DNA of 64,000 nucleotides from Flavobacterium sp. (GCF_027483985.1 NZ_JAIXTJ010000034.1:1-64000), one strand, 5' to 3'. Numbered from the stretch's first letter, positions 25,951-35,172 are shown. Made by a program: numbers and translations. The notes: generated by a model from the letters alone, not told the origin.

Positions 25951-26015
25951 CTTTGCGCCTTAGCGTCTTTGCGAGAAATTAAAAATAAACTTAGTGACTT
26001 AGCGCCTTCGTGGCA
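25951..26015 (+). repeat. CTTAGCG/CTTTGCG simple repeat, copy 1
   Basis: Degenerate copies of CTTTGCGCCTTAGCGTCTTT and GACTTAGCGCCTTCGTGGCA, with AAAAATAAAC between them, run up to the methionine synthase start. A related block is at 52601-52639. This type of sequence is common between genes in Flavobacterium. Confidence 0.6.
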
Positions 26016-26023
26016 ATAAAATT

Positions 26024-27022
26024 ATGTCAAAAATAAACCAAGCAATTCAAGAAAGAATCCTAGTTCTCGATGGAGCAATGGGAACGATGCTACAACGAAA
26101 TAATTTCTCTGAAGAAGATTTCCGTGGCGAACGTTTTAAGGATTTTCCACATCCGTTAAAAGGGAACAATGATTTACTATCTATAACACAACCCGAAGCC
26201 GTTAAGGAAGTCCACAGACTTTATTTTCAAGCTGGAGCTGATATTGTAGAGACTAATACCTTTTCAGGAACAACCATCGGAATGGCAGATTATCATTTAG
26301 AAGATTTAGTTTACGAATTAAATTATCAATCTGCCAAAATAGCAAGAGAAGTAGCTGACGAATTTACAGACAAACCGCGTTTCGTTGCAGGTTCAATTGG
26401 ACCAACAAACCGAACTGCATCAATGTCACCTGATGTAAATGATCCAGGTTTTCGTGCTGTAACTTTTGATGAATTGCGAATCGCCTACAAGCAACAAGTC
26501 GAAGCTTTAATCGATGGCGGTTGTGATGTGTTATTAGTAGAAACTATTTTTGATACTCTTAACGCAAAAGCAGCGCTTTTCGCTATCGAAGAAGTAAAAG
26601 AAGAACGCAATCTAGACATTCCAGTTATGGTTTCAGGAACAATTACTGATGCTTCAGGTCGCACACTTTCAGGTCAAACAGTTGAGGCTTTTTTAATATC
26701 AATTCAACACATTGATTTATTAAGTATTGGTTTCAATTGCGCACTTGGCGCCGATCAATTAAAACCTTATTTAAAACGATTGGCTCACAATACTCAAGTC
26801 AATATCTCAGCACATCCAAATGCCGGATTGCCAAATGCTTTTGGACAGTACGATCAAACAGCTTCCGAAATGCAAGCCTTAATTAAAGAATATTTACAAG
26901 ATAATTTAATCAATATAATTGGTGGTTGTTGTGGTACAACACCAGAACACATCAAAGCAATTGCAGAAGTAGCAGCACAATTCAAACCACGAACTGTAGA
27001 AACGCAATTCATTACGTCTTAA
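26024..27022 (+). CDS. Methionine synthase, homocysteine-binding subunit (split MetH N-terminal part)
   Basis: The 332-residue protein is the homocysteine S-methyltransferase barrel that forms the first module of cobalamin-dependent methionine synthase. It begins with LVLDGAMGTMLQR. The predicted zinc ligands are Cys239 (GFNCALG) and Cys302/Cys303 (GGCCGTTPEH). In E. coli this module is fused to the rest of MetH. Here it ends with its own stop and the remainder starts 120 bases later, so the holoenzyme is two polypeptides. It is presumably controlled by the SAM-I riboswitch upstream. Confidence 0.92.
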   Translation: MSKINQAIQERILVLDGAMGTMLQRNNFSEEDFRGERFKDFPHPLKGNNDLLSITQPEAVKEVHRLYFQAGADIVETNTFSGTTIGMADYHLEDLVYELNYQSAKIAREVADEFTDKPRFVAGSIGPTNRTASMSPDVNDPGFRAVTFDELRIAYKQQVEALIDGGCDVLLVETIFDTLNAKAALFAIEEVKEERNLDIPVMVSGTITDASGRTLSGQTVEAFLISIQHIDLLSIGFNCALGADQLKPYLKRLAHNTQVNISAHPNAGLPNAFGQYDQTASEMQALIKEYLQDNLINIIGGCCGTTPEHIKAIAEVAAQFKPRTVETQFITS

Positions 27023-27039
27023 ATCAAATAACCGTTTTC

Positions 27040-27125
27040 CTGCAAGGTTTCTAAAACCTTATAGGTATAATTTTTAGAATTTCAGGATAATAATACAAAC
27101 CTACAAGGTTTTAAAAACCTTGCAG
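27040..27125. repeat. Inverted-repeat element between the two MetH genes
   Basis: CTGCAAGGTTT (27040-27050) and AAACCTTGCAG (ending 27125) are outer inverted repeats. Inside are further arms, CTAAAACCTTATAGG and CCTACAAGGTTTTAAAAACC. The element fills most of the 119-base spacer and resembles the AAGGTTTT-type palindromes scattered in Flavobacterium genomes. Confidence 0.75.
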
Positions 27126-27141
27126 TATTAGAAAAATAAAA

Positions 27142-29826
27142 ATGTCAAGAACAAATAAAATAAATTTACAATTATCAGGATTAGAACCACTTTTTATTAC
27201 AGAAGAGTCGGTTTTCGTAAACGTCGGTGAACGCACAAATGTAACTGGTTCTCGTAAATTTCTTCGTTTGATAAAAGAAGAAAATTATGAAGAAGCTCTG
27301 GATATTGCCCGACAACAAGTTGAAGGTGGAGCACAAATCATCGACGTCAATATGGATGAAGGAATGCTAGATGGCGTTTATGCAATGACCAAATTCCTTA
27401 ACCTGATTGCCGCCGAACCCGATATAGCTAGAGTGCCAGTAATGATTGATAGCTCTAAATGGGAAATTATTGAGGCCGGATTAAAAGTAATTCAAGGAAA
27501 AGGAGTAGTGAATTCTATTTCTTTAAAAGAAGGAAAAGAAACATTTATTCATCACGCCAAGTTGATAAAAAGATATGGCGCTGCTGTAATTGTAATGGCT
27601 TTTGATGAAAATGGTCAAGCCGATACTTATGAAAGACGGATTGAAATTTGTAAAAGAAGTTATGACATCTTGGTCAACGAAGTTAATTTTCCGCCACAAG
27701 ACATAATTTTTGATCCCAATATTTTTCCAGTAGCAACCGGAATGGAGGAACATAAATTAAATGCATTAGATTTTTTTAGAGCAACCAAATGGATTCGCGA
27801 AAACCTTCCTTATGCCAATATTTCTGGTGGCGTTAGTAATGTATCGTTTTCGTTTCGTGGCAATGACAAAGTTCGTGAAGCAATGCATTCGGCGTTTTTG
27901 TATCACGCCATTCAAAACGGAATGACAATGGGTATCGTAAATCCTGAAATGTTAGAGATTTATGATGAAATTGATAAAACTTTACTAGAACACGTTGAAG
28001 ATGTTCTTTTAAATAGAAGAGATGATGCAACAGAACGCCTTTTAGATTTAGCAGAAACCTTTAAAGGTGAATTTAAAGCCACTGAAAAAGAAATTGCCGA
28101 ATGGCGAAATGGTTCTGTGCAAGAGCGATTAACACATTCGCTTGTGAAAGGAATTGATGAGTTTATTGAAATTGATGTTGAAGAAGCAAGAGTCAATTCA
28201 ACCAAAGCTATTGAAGTTATTGAAGTCAATTTAATGACCGGAATGAATGTAGTTGGCGATTTATTTGGAAGTGGAAAAATGTTTTTACCTCAAGTAGTCA
28301 AGTCGGCGCGTGTTATGAAAAAAGCGGTTGCTTATTTGCTTCCTTTTATTGAAGCGCAAAAAACTGGAAAATCATCTTCTGCAGGTAAAGTTTTAATGGC
28401 GACTGTAAAAGGTGATGTACACGATATTGGTAAAAATATTGTAGCTGTTGTTTTGGGATGTAATAATTTTGAAATTATTGATTTAGGAGTGATGGTTCCG
28501 CCAGAAAAAATTATTCAAGCAGCAGTAGAACACAATGTAGATATAATTGGTTTAAGCGGATTGATTACGCCTTCGCTTGACGAAATGGTTTATTTAGCCA
28601 AAGAAATGGATAAATTAAACATCAAAATTCCGATAATGATTGGTGGCGCAACTACTTCTCGTGCTCATACTGCTGTGAAAATTGCACCTGAATATAAAGA
28701 AACAGTTGTCCACGTTAATGATGCTTCACGTGCCGTTACCGTCGCTAGTAATTTACTTCAAAAAGAGACCAAAGGCAGCTATGTTAAAGCAATTCGTGAG
28801 GAATACGATGCATTGCGAGAAGGATATCTGAACAGAAGTCGTGATAAAAATTTCCATTCAATTGAAGAGGCAAGAAAAAATAAACTGAAATTAGATTGGG
28901 ATAATTTCACGCCTTTGAAGCCAAATTTTATAGGAACTAAAACTATTGAAGTTGAACTCGCTGAACTAGTTGATTTTATCGATTGGACACCATTTTTTAA
29001 TTCTTGGGAATTGTATGGAAAGTTTCCAGCGATTTTAACCGATGAAGTTGTAGGTATACAAGCAACAGAATTGTTTGCTGATGCTCAAAAAATGTTACAC
29101 CAAATTGTTTCAGAAAAGTGGTTAATAGCCAAAGGAATTCTAGGGATTTTTCCAGCTAATACCATTAATGACGACGATATTCAAATTTGTCAGACTGAGC
29201 TTGCGGAAGTCCAACCCACAACTTTTCTAACTCTCAGACAGCAATCCCAAAAAACTGCTGGTGCGCCAAATATTGCTTTGGCCGATTTTATTGCACCAAA
29301 AGATTCAGGAAAACAAGATTTTATAGGATGCTTTTGTGTAACAACTGGTTTTGGAGTTGATGAAAAAGCATCGGAATTTGAACAACAATTAGACGATTAC
29401 AACGCTATTTTGATAAAAGCACTTGGCGACAGACTTGCCGAAGCTTTTGCAGAATATTTGCATTTAAAAGTGCGTAAAGAAATTTGGGGATATGCTTTAG
29501 AAGAACAATTGTCAAATGATGATTTGATAAAAGAAAATTACGCAGGAATTAGACCTGCACCAGGTTATCCTGCTTGTCCTGACCATTTAGAAAAACCAAC
29601 CATTTGGAAAGTACTAAATGTTGAGCAAGAAATAGGAGTAAAACTTACCGAAAGTATGGCAATGTGGCCAGCATCATCGGTTTCAGGATATTATTTTGCT
29701 AATCCACAAAGTAAATATTTTGGTTTAGGAAAAATTAAAGAAGATCAAATAGTAGATTATGCCAAACGTAGAGGAATTTCTACCGAAATGGCAACGAAAT
29801 GGCTTTCGCCGAATATAGCAGATTAA
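27142..29826 (+). CDS. metH: Cobalamin-dependent methionine synthase, folate, B12 and activation modules
   Basis: The 894-residue protein carries the methyltetrahydrofolate-binding pterin barrel (about 15-290, [27 protein letters not shown]). Next are the cobalamin cap and Rossmann domains (about 330-560), with axial His427 in DVHDIGKN and then a GLSGLITPS loop. Last is the S-adenosylmethionine-dependent reactivation domain (about 590-894, [25 protein letters not shown]). It lacks the homocysteine module, which the preceding gene supplies. The two products should act together to methylate homocysteine. metF follows in the same direction. Confidence 0.95.
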   Translation: MSRTNKINLQLSGLEPLFITEESVFVNVGERTNVTGSRKFLRLIKEENYEEALDIARQQVEGGAQIIDVNMDEGMLDGVYAMTKFLNLIAAEPDIARVPVMIDSSKWEIIEAGLKVIQGKGVVNSISLKEGKETFIHHAKLIKRYGAAVIVMAFDENGQADTYERRIEICKRSYDILVNEVNFPPQDIIFDPNIFPVATGMEEHKLNALDFFRATKWIRENLPYANISGGVSNVSFSFRGNDKVREAMHSAFLYHAIQNGMTMGIVNPEMLEIYDEIDKTLLEHVEDVLLNRRDDATERLLDLAETFKGEFKATEKEIAEWRNGSVQERLTHSLVKGIDEFIEIDVEEARVNSTKAIEVIEVNLMTGMNVVGDLFGSGKMFLPQVVKSARVMKKAVAYLLPFIEAQKTGKSSSAGKVLMATVKGDVHDIGKNIVAVVLGCNNFEIIDLGVMVPPEKIIQAAVEHNVDIIGLSGLITPSLDEMVYLAKEMDKLNIKIPIMIGGATTSRAHTAVKIAPEYKETVVHVNDASRAVTVASNLLQKETKGSYVKAIREEYDALREGYLNRSRDKNFHSIEEARKNKLKLDWDNFTPLKPNFIGTKTIEVELAELVDFIDWTPFFNSWELYGKFPAILTDEVVGIQATELFADAQKMLHQIVSEKWLIAKGILGIFPANTINDDDIQICQTELAEVQPTTFLTLRQQSQKTAGAPNIALADFIAPKDSGKQDFIGCFCVTTGFGVDEKASEFEQQLDDYNAILIKALGDRLAEAFAEYLHLKVRKEIWGYALEEQLSNDDLIKENYAGIRPAPGYPACPDHLEKPTIWKVLNVEQEIGVKLTESMAMWPASSVSGYYFANPQSKYFGLGKIKEDQIVDYAKRRGISTEMATKWLSPNIAD

Positions 29827-29873
29827 AAACAGGTTTTTGGTAGTAGGTGATAGGTATTTGGTAATAGAAGTCC

Positions 29874-29910
29874 AAACCTACAACCTACAACCAACAATCA
29901 ACAACCTAAA
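29874..29910 (+). repeat. ACAACC-type microsatellite before metF
   Basis: Degenerate CCTACAACC and CAACAATCAACAACC units fill the gap between metH and metF. The 13-mers ACAACCTACAACC and CAACAATCAACAA also occur inside the coding sequence of aroA at about 52191-52228 and 51353-51397. Confidence 0.7.
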
Positions 29911-29914
29911 AAAA

Positions 29915-30871
29915 ATGAAAGTAACAGAACATATTGAAAACGCCAATGGGAAACCATTATTTTCATTCGAAATTCTTCCGCCTTTGAAAGGACAAAATAT
30001 TCAATCAATATTTGATAGTATTGATCCGTTGATGGAATTCAATCCGCCTTTTATTGATGTGACTTATCATCGTGAAGAATATGAATTTAAGGAATTGCCA
30101 AGCGGTTTGTTGCAAAAGAAAATTGTAAAAAAACGTCCGGGAACAGTTGGAATTTGTGCCGGAATTCAAAATAAATATGATGTAGATGCTATTCCGCATA
30201 TTCTTTGTGGTGGTTTTAACAAAGAAGATACCGAGAATTTGTTAATCGATTTAGATTTTCTTGGTATCAATAATGTTGTAGCTTTAAGAGGTGACGCGTT
30301 GAAAAATGAAACCTATTTTAGACCAGAGCGCGAAGGAAATGAATATGCTACCGATTTAGTTTTGCAAATAGATAATTTGAATAAAGGCATTTACTTAGAT
30401 GAAGATTTGCAAAATTCGTCGTGTACTAATTTTTGTATTGGTGTAGCTGGTTATCCTGAAAAACATATGGAAGCGCCAAGTCTAGACAGTGATATTCATT
30501 TCTTGAAACAAAAAATAAAAAATGGTGCTGATTACATCATAACTCAAATGTTTTTTGACAATAAAAAATTCTTTGATTATGTTGCTAAATGTCGTGCTGC
30601 AGGAATCACAGTACCAATTATTCCTGGGCTAAAACCAATTGCAACCAAGAAACAGTTGAATTTAATTCCGCATAGGTTTTCATTAGAATTACCTGACGAT
30701 TTAATTATGGAAGTTGTTAAAGCTAAAGACAATGATGCCGTAAAACAAATTGGGATAGAATGGTGCATTCAACAAAGTAAAGAGTTGGTTGCTGCCGGAA
30801 TTCCTGTTTTGCACTATTATTCAATGGGTAGAGCAGAAAATATCAAAGCTATTGCAAAAGAAGTTTTTTAA
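29915..30871 (+). CDS. metF: Methylenetetrahydrofolate reductase
   Basis: The flavoenzyme reduces 5,10-methylene- to 5-methyltetrahydrofolate, the methyl donor of the methionine synthase encoded just upstream. It has 318 residues from ATG 29915. The frame stays open 78 bases upstream to a TTG, but that part is simple repeat and lacks family similarity. Conserved parts are SFEILPPLKG near the start (catalytic Glu region), a VTYHREE segment, NNVVALRGD near 122, and ITQMFFDNKKF near 208. Last gene of the met operon. Confidence 0.94.
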   Translation: MKVTEHIENANGKPLFSFEILPPLKGQNIQSIFDSIDPLMEFNPPFIDVTYHREEYEFKELPSGLLQKKIVKKRPGTVGICAGIQNKYDVDAIPHILCGGFNKEDTENLLIDLDFLGINNVVALRGDALKNETYFRPEREGNEYATDLVLQIDNLNKGIYLDEDLQNSSCTNFCIGVAGYPEKHMEAPSLDSDIHFLKQKIKNGADYIITQMFFDNKKFFDYVAKCRAAGITVPIIPGLKPIATKKQLNLIPHRFSLELPDDLIMEVVKAKDNDAVKQIGIEWCIQQSKELVAAGIPVLHYYSMGRAENIKAIAKEVF

Positions 30872-30901
30872 AACTACAATTTACAAAAGACAAAAACTAA
30901 C

Positions 30902-31005
30902 TAGCCCTGATGGCAATGAAAATCTCGTCTCGTTTTTTTGGAACGAGACGAGATTGTAATGTACAGCAGGAATAAGGAAACCAAAAATTACCTAACGATT
31001 CGCTC
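30902..31005 (+). repeat. Structured Flavobacterium intergenic repeat, copy B
   Basis: It starts with TAGCCCTGAT (30902-30911) and ends with ATTCGCTC (30998-31005), with AGCAGGAATAAGG in the middle. A perfect 14-bp hairpin AATCTCGTCTCGTT / AACGAGACGAGATT lies at 30921-30955. It is the plus-strand counterpart of copy A; the two face each other across the met operon. Confidence 0.8.
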
Positions 31006-31066
31006 CAAATTAAAAATTTAATTCTTCAACATATTCTTTTATATTTGTGCGAATAAATTCTTTAAA

Positions 31067-32155
31067 ATGAGGAGATTTTTATATTTGTTTTTGTTGATTT
31101 CGACTTTTTGTTTTTCGCAAAACAATAATGATACTCCGGCAATTAGCGTTAAATATTTTAGGGGAAATGTACTTCCTCATACACCTGACTTATATCATTT
31201 ACAAGGCCATCCGACTGGTGTAATGATAGATTTTGTAAAGCAAACACACGGTAAAAATGAGTGGCATTCGGCTTATAATTTTCCAGATTATGGTGCTTTT
31301 TTTCTTTATCAAAATTTCAATAATCCTTATATAGGTAGTAATTATTCAGTTGGAGCATTGTATAATTTTTATTTTTTGAAAAGAAATTTAAAGTTGTTAT
31401 TGTCTCAAGGTGTGGCGATGACTACCAATCCATATGATAGGGTTGAGAATAGTAAAAACAAAGCTTTTGGCTCCAAAATTTTAGCAAATACCAATCTCGG
31501 ACTTTTTTATAAAAAAGAAAATATCATTGATAGATTTGGTCTTGAAGCCGGAATTTTATTCACGCATTATTCTAACGGTAGAACTAAATCTCCAAATAGC
31601 GGTGTGAATACTTATGGAGTAAATCTCGGAATTAATTACAATTTAGAAGCTACTAAAACAAATAGTGTAGATACCACTTTAACAAAAGTAAGTTACAAAG
31701 AACCAATAAAATTTAATTTTGTGTTTAGAAGTGGTGTCAACGAAAGTCCTGTGATTGGTAGTGGGCAACATCCGTTTTATCATGTTGGTTTTTATGCTGA
31801 TAAACGATTGAATAGAAAAAGTGCTTTGCAGTTAGGTACCGAAGTTTTCTTAACAACAAGTTTTAAAGATTATATAAAGTATAAATCAAATGCTTATCCA
31901 GAGCTCGCAATTGACCCAAATACGGATTATAAGCGAGTTGGAGTGTTCATCGGGCACGAACTTTTCGTCAACAAAATTTCACTTGAAGCCCAAATAGGTT
32001 ATTATGTGTATGATCCGTTTAAAAATGAAATGTCCATCTATGATAGGGTAGGAATGAAGTATTATTTTTCAAATAAATTTTTTGCAGGTTTTACTATAAA
32101 AACTCATTTGTTTCTTGCTGAAGCCTTAGAATTTGGAGTTGGTGTGCGCTTATAA
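31067..32155 (+). CDS. Acyloxyacyl hydrolase / PagL-like lipid A 3-O-deacylase
   Basis: The 362-residue protein has a signal peptide (about 1-18, ending FCFSQ) and then an outer-membrane barrel. THYSNGRTKSPNSGVNTYG (about 166-184) carries the His-Ser-Asn arrangement typical of PagL-like deacylases, which remove the 3-O-acyl chain of lipid A. It is longer than PagL of Pseudomonas (about 150 residues in the mature form), as is usual in Bacteroidota homologues. A TATATTTG -7-type box lies at 31040-31047. Substrate specificity is inferred from family only. Confidence 0.8.
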   Translation: MRRFLYLFLLISTFCFSQNNNDTPAISVKYFRGNVLPHTPDLYHLQGHPTGVMIDFVKQTHGKNEWHSAYNFPDYGAFFLYQNFNNPYIGSNYSVGALYNFYFLKRNLKLLLSQGVAMTTNPYDRVENSKNKAFGSKILANTNLGLFYKKENIIDRFGLEAGILFTHYSNGRTKSPNSGVNTYGVNLGINYNLEATKTNSVDTTLTKVSYKEPIKFNFVFRSGVNESPVIGSGQHPFYHVGFYADKRLNRKSALQLGTEVFLTTSFKDYIKYKSNAYPELAIDPNTDYKRVGVFIGHELFVNKISLEAQIGYYVYDPFKNEMSIYDRVGMKYYFSNKFFAGFTIKTHLFLAEALEFGVGVRL

Positions 32156-32167
32156 ATCACTATAATT

Positions 32168-32284
32168 ATGAAGTCACCATTAACAACAAATGTGCGTAAG
32201 CAAATACCAAATAAACAAGAAGGCAATACCACCTGCTTGTCTTCAGATAGGTATATGACCTCTAACAAATCAAATTTTACATAG
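32168..32284 (+). CDS. Possible 38-codon reading frame before the head-GIN gene
   Basis: ATG 32168 opens a 38-codon frame ending in TAG immediately before ATG 32285 of the next gene. The predicted peptide (MKSPLTTNVRKQ...) shows no signal or motif. It could be an upstream frame that couples translation, or chance. I would not call it a gene without conservation. Confidence 0.2.
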   Translation: MKSPLTTNVRKQIPNKQEGNTTCLSSDRYMTSNKSNFT

Positions 32285-33034
32285 ATGAAAAAAATAGTTG
32301 CTTTTTTTACACTTTTTATTTTGACAATTTCTTGTGAAAAACCTAGTGAATGCATCGAGTCTGATGGGAATATTGTAACAAAATCGGTTGAAATACAACC
32401 CTTTACAAGAGTTGAGGTTTATACCGGAATCGAGTTGATAGTCACACAAGGCGCAGCATATAAATTAGAAATTGTTTCAGGCGAGAATATTATTGAAAAC
32501 GTTGAGGTAAAGCAAGAAGGAAATGTACTTAAATTAATTAATAATTCATCGTGTAATTGGGTTCGAGATTACGGACAAAATAAAATTTATATTACAGCAC
32601 CCAACATTGAAGAAATTTATTCTAAAAGTGAACGAAATATATCTTCTAACGGCGTTTTGACTTATCCTGTTTTAAGATTATTCGCACTTGATAAAGATGC
32701 CGACGGAAAAGATGGTGCAGGAACAAGTGATTTTCATCTTACTATAAATAACAATCAACTTGTTGTTGAAAATAATAGTTTGGCTCGCTATTTTATTTCA
32801 GGAACTACAAATGAGGCTATTATAAATTTCTATGCAGGCGATGGCAGATTGGATGCTTCAAATTTAACTGCGCAAACGGTTAAAGTCTTTCATCGTGGTT
32901 CAAACGATATGATTGTAAAACCAATTCAAAGCATTAAAGGAAAAATGGTCAGTACTGGCAATATTATTCTAAAAAATAATCCACCAATTGTTGATGTCGA
33001 GCAGTTATACCAAGGGCAAATCATTTATAATTAA
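32285..33034 (+). CDS. Head-GIN domain (DUF2807) lipoprotein
   Basis: The 249-residue lipoprotein has its lipobox cysteine at residue 17 (LTISC). It has the repetitive, single-stranded-helix-like pattern of the DUF2807/putative auto-transporter adhesin domain: FTRVEVYTGIELIVTQG near 37, IYITAPNIEEIYSKSERNI near 100, LDASNLTAQTVKVFHRGSND near 196. It is predicted to be envelope-anchored, function unknown. It converges with gldA, with only one base between the two stop codons. Confidence 0.83.
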   Translation: MKKIVAFFTLFILTISCEKPSECIESDGNIVTKSVEIQPFTRVEVYTGIELIVTQGAAYKLEIVSGENIIENVEVKQEGNVLKLINNSSCNWVRDYGQNKIYITAPNIEEIYSKSERNISSNGVLTYPVLRLFALDKDADGKDGAGTSDFHLTINNNQLVVENNSLARYFISGTTNEAIINFYAGDGRLDASNLTAQTVKVFHRGSNDMIVKPIQSIKGKMVSTGNIILKNNPPIVDVEQLYQGQIIYN

Positions 33035-33035
33035 A

Positions 33036-33938
33036 TTACTTCTTAGCAGTTTTTTCTCTAAAAATTTGTTCTAAGTTTTTGCTTTTCAGAGTTAATTGTA
33101 AAGCACGCAAACCATTTTCTTGCGCAAAATCAAATACCGATGGTCGTTTGTCAACTTCGGTTTCAAATGTTAATTCCCATATTTTACCACTAGTGTTTTT
33201 AACTGATTTCAAATCAGATAATTTTGAAAATAAAGTTTCTGAAACTTCTTTGTCAAATTCAACTTCAATAACTTGTTCAACAATATCTGAAACTAATTTA
33301 TCTAATTTTTTATCGGTAACAATTTTTCCGTTATTGATGATGATAACGCGGTCACAAATGGCTTCTACTTCTTGCATAATGTGTGTTGAAAGAAAAACAG
33401 TTTTGTTTTTACCAACGTTTTTAATCACATTTCTAATTTCAACCAACTGATTTGGATCTAAACCAGTCGTTGGTTCGTCCAGAATTAATACGTCAGGATT
33501 GTGCAACAAAGCCGTAGCTAAACCAACACGTTGGCGGTAACCTTTAGATAGTTGTCCAATTTTTTTGTGACTTTCAGGCGATAATCCTGTGAGTTCAATT
33601 ACTTCTTCAATTCTAGATTTTGCAACTTTATATACATCAGCATTAAATTCTAAATACTCACGCACATACAAATCTAAGTACAACGGATTGTGCTCTGGCA
33701 AATAACCAACCGATTTTTGTACTGCTTTTTGATTGGTGTTTACGTCATTTCCATTAACAGAAGCAACTCCTTCATCAGCGTTGATGTAGGTCGTTAATAT
33801 TTTCATTAAAGTAGATTTTCCGGCACCATTTGGACCAAGGAAACCAACAATTTCTCCTTTTTTTAAAGAAAATGAAACGTTGTCTAGCGCTTTTTGAGCA
33901 CCATAACTTTTCGAAATATTTTGAACTTCTATTGACAT
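33036..33938 (-). CDS. gldA: Gliding motility ABC transporter ATP-binding protein GldA
   Basis: The 300-residue ATPase has a full ABC domain: Walker A GPNGAGKST (about 35-43), signature LSKGYRQRVGLA (about 129), Walker B VLILDEP (about 153), and a switch histidine in FLSTHIMQE. A C-terminal extension after residue 220 is shared by GldA proteins. GldA works with the membrane proteins GldF and GldG, which are not in this window, and is required for gliding in Flavobacterium johnsoniae. It stands alone, divergent from the peptidase gene. A general ABC-2-type drug exporter ATPase is the alternative. Confidence 0.82.
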   Translation of the reverse strand: MSIEVQNISKSYGAQKALDNVSFSLKKGEIVGFLGPNGAGKSTLMKILTTYINADEGVASVNGNDVNTNQKAVQKSVGYLPEHNPLYLDLYVREYLEFNADVYKVAKSRIEEVIELTGLSPESHKKIGQLSKGYRQRVGLATALLHNPDVLILDEPTTGLDPNQLVEIRNVIKNVGKNKTVFLSTHIMQEVEAICDRVIIINNGKIVTDKKLDKLVSDIVEQVIEVEFDKEVSETLFSKLSDLKSVKNTSGKIWELTFETEVDKRPSVFDFAQENGLRALQLTLKSKNLEQIFREKTAKK

Positions 33939-34058
33939 AACTTGATATTTGTAGCAAATGTAAACAGAAAAATTTTTGAATTATTGTTTTTCTCCTCACA
34001 TTAGTTATTTTTTTAAATATCCTTTCTATATTTACTACTTATAAAGTAAAACCAATTT

Positions 34059-34991
34059 ATGAAAAAACTAAGTCTGTTATTGTTAGTAGTAGGATTGTCA
34101 GTGCAAGCTCAAGATAAACCAAAAATCCTAAAAGAAGAAGTGGTGAGAATCGAAACTGAATTAGCATCGGATAAAATGCAAGGAAGAGCGATTTTTACGC
34201 CAGGAATAGATTCGGCTTCGGTATTTATAGAGAAAGAATTTGCCAAAATCGGACTTTCTTATTTTAAAGATTTAAAAAATTATCGTCAAGATTTTATTGC
34301 TAAAGGTAAACCAGCCAACAACGTAATTGGTATACTTCCTGGAAAGTCTAAACCCGAGGAATTTGTAATATTTTCTGCTCATTTTGACCATCTAGGCACG
34401 GATGATTCAGGAACTGATAAAGTATATAATGGCGCCAATGACGATGCTTCAGGTGTTACGGCTGTTATTGCTTTGGGTAAGTATTTTAAAGAATTAAATG
34501 CTAACGAACGCACGATCATTTTTGTAGCATTTACTGGTGAAGAAGTAGGCGGATTTGGTTCTGGGTTTTTCTCTAAAAATATTGATGCCGACAAAGTGAT
34601 CGCAATGTTTAATATAGAAATGATTGGTACAGAAAGTAAGTGGAATAAAAATTCGGCTTACATTACAGGTTTTGAAAAATCTGATTTTGGAACCATTTTA
34701 CAAAAGAATTTAAAAGGTTCCAATTTTAATTTTTACGAAGATCCTTATCCAAGAGAACAATTGTTTTATCGTTCGGATAATGCAAGATTGGCCGCTTTAG
34801 GTGTTCCTGCACATACTATTTCGACTTCTAAAATGGATTCTGAAGCCAATTATCATAGACTAAGTGATGAGGTTTCTACATTAGATTTAGACAATATGAC
34901 TGAAATTATAAAAGCAATAGCCATCAGTTCAGAATCGATTATTAAAGGAGTTGACACACCAACTAGAGTTAAAAAGCTTAGAAATAATTAA
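34059..34991 (+). CDS. Secreted M28 family metallopeptidase
   Basis: The 310-residue zinc aminopeptidase-type protein has a signal peptide (about 1-17, ending SVQAQ). The co-catalytic zinc site is visible as SAHFDHLGTDD (about 107-118), NGANDDASGV (about 124), FTGEEVGGFGS (about 158, catalytic Glu-Glu) and MFNIEMIG (about 185). A final His is in SEANYHRL. It likely removes N-terminal residues from peptides in the periplasm or outside. It is divergent from gldA and followed by the aromatic operon leader. Confidence 0.88.
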   Translation: MKKLSLLLLVVGLSVQAQDKPKILKEEVVRIETELASDKMQGRAIFTPGIDSASVFIEKEFAKIGLSYFKDLKNYRQDFIAKGKPANNVIGILPGKSKPEEFVIFSAHFDHLGTDDSGTDKVYNGANDDASGVTAVIALGKYFKELNANERTIIFVAFTGEEVGGFGSGFFSKNIDADKVIAMFNIEMIGTESKWNKNSAYITGFEKSDFGTILQKNLKGSNFNFYEDPYPREQLFYRSDNARLAALGVPAHTISTSKMDSEANYHRLSDEVSTLDLDNMTEIIKAIAISSESIIKGVDTPTRVKKLRNN

Positions 34992-34996
34992 GTTTC

Positions 34997-35012
34997 ACGA
35001 AAACGTTTCCGT
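34997..35012. promoter_or_regulatory. CG-centred palindrome upstream of the aromatic operon
   Basis: ACGAAAACGTTTCCGT is a 16-base near-perfect palindrome around AAACGTTT. It lies about 70 bases before the leader peptide start and just after the peptidase stop codon. Its form resembles operators of LacI-type repressors; which protein binds is unknown. Confidence 0.3.
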
Positions 35013-35079
35013 AACTTTTTTTAAATAAAATTACGAGGTATAATTTTTTTTTATACTTTAGCAAAACATAAAAACAACA

Positions 35080-35172
35080 ATGAGCGCAATTTTCGCAACA
35101 TATTATAACAACTTTTCTTATTTCTTTTTCTGGAAGAAACAGGGATTGTTATTGTGTTATGTAAAAAAGTAA
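35080..35172 (+). CDS. Aromatic leader peptide of the Phe/Tyr biosynthesis operon
   Basis: This 30-codon frame starts at an ATG behind the A-rich sequence typical of translation starts in this phylum. It encodes a peptide in which 10 of 30 residues are aromatic: Phe 5, 12, 15, 16, 17; Tyr 8, 9, 14, 27; Trp 18. The run SYFFFW at residues 13-18 is the obvious stalling site. A terminator follows 24 bases after the stop and the prephenate dehydratase gene follows that. The segment GGGATTG (35142-35148), inside codons 21-23, is exactly complementary to CAATCCC of the terminator stem. This has every part of a transcription attenuator that senses charged tRNA-Phe/Tyr. Confidence 0.8.
   Translation: MSAIFATYYNNFSYFFFWKKQGLLLCYVKK

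Larger units (their letters stand above)
25420..26023 (+). other. Long leader region of the methionine synthase operon
   Basis: The 604 bases contain, in order, a terminator for the T9SS gene, a SAM-I riboswitch aptamer, a structured Flavobacterium repeat in reverse orientation, and a CTTAGCG-type simple repeat running up to the ATG at 26024. No coding frame is apparent. Confidence 0.7.

Noticed and set aside
27023..27141. Frameshift or nonsense break in a single metH gene
   Set aside because: The two frames end and start at clean domain borders, are separated by a repeat-filled spacer with stops, and both parts are complete. A stable split is the better reading.
29837..29914. N-terminal extension of MetF from a TTG start
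   Set aside because: The extension is made of intergenic simple repeat and lies before the conserved start of the enzyme.
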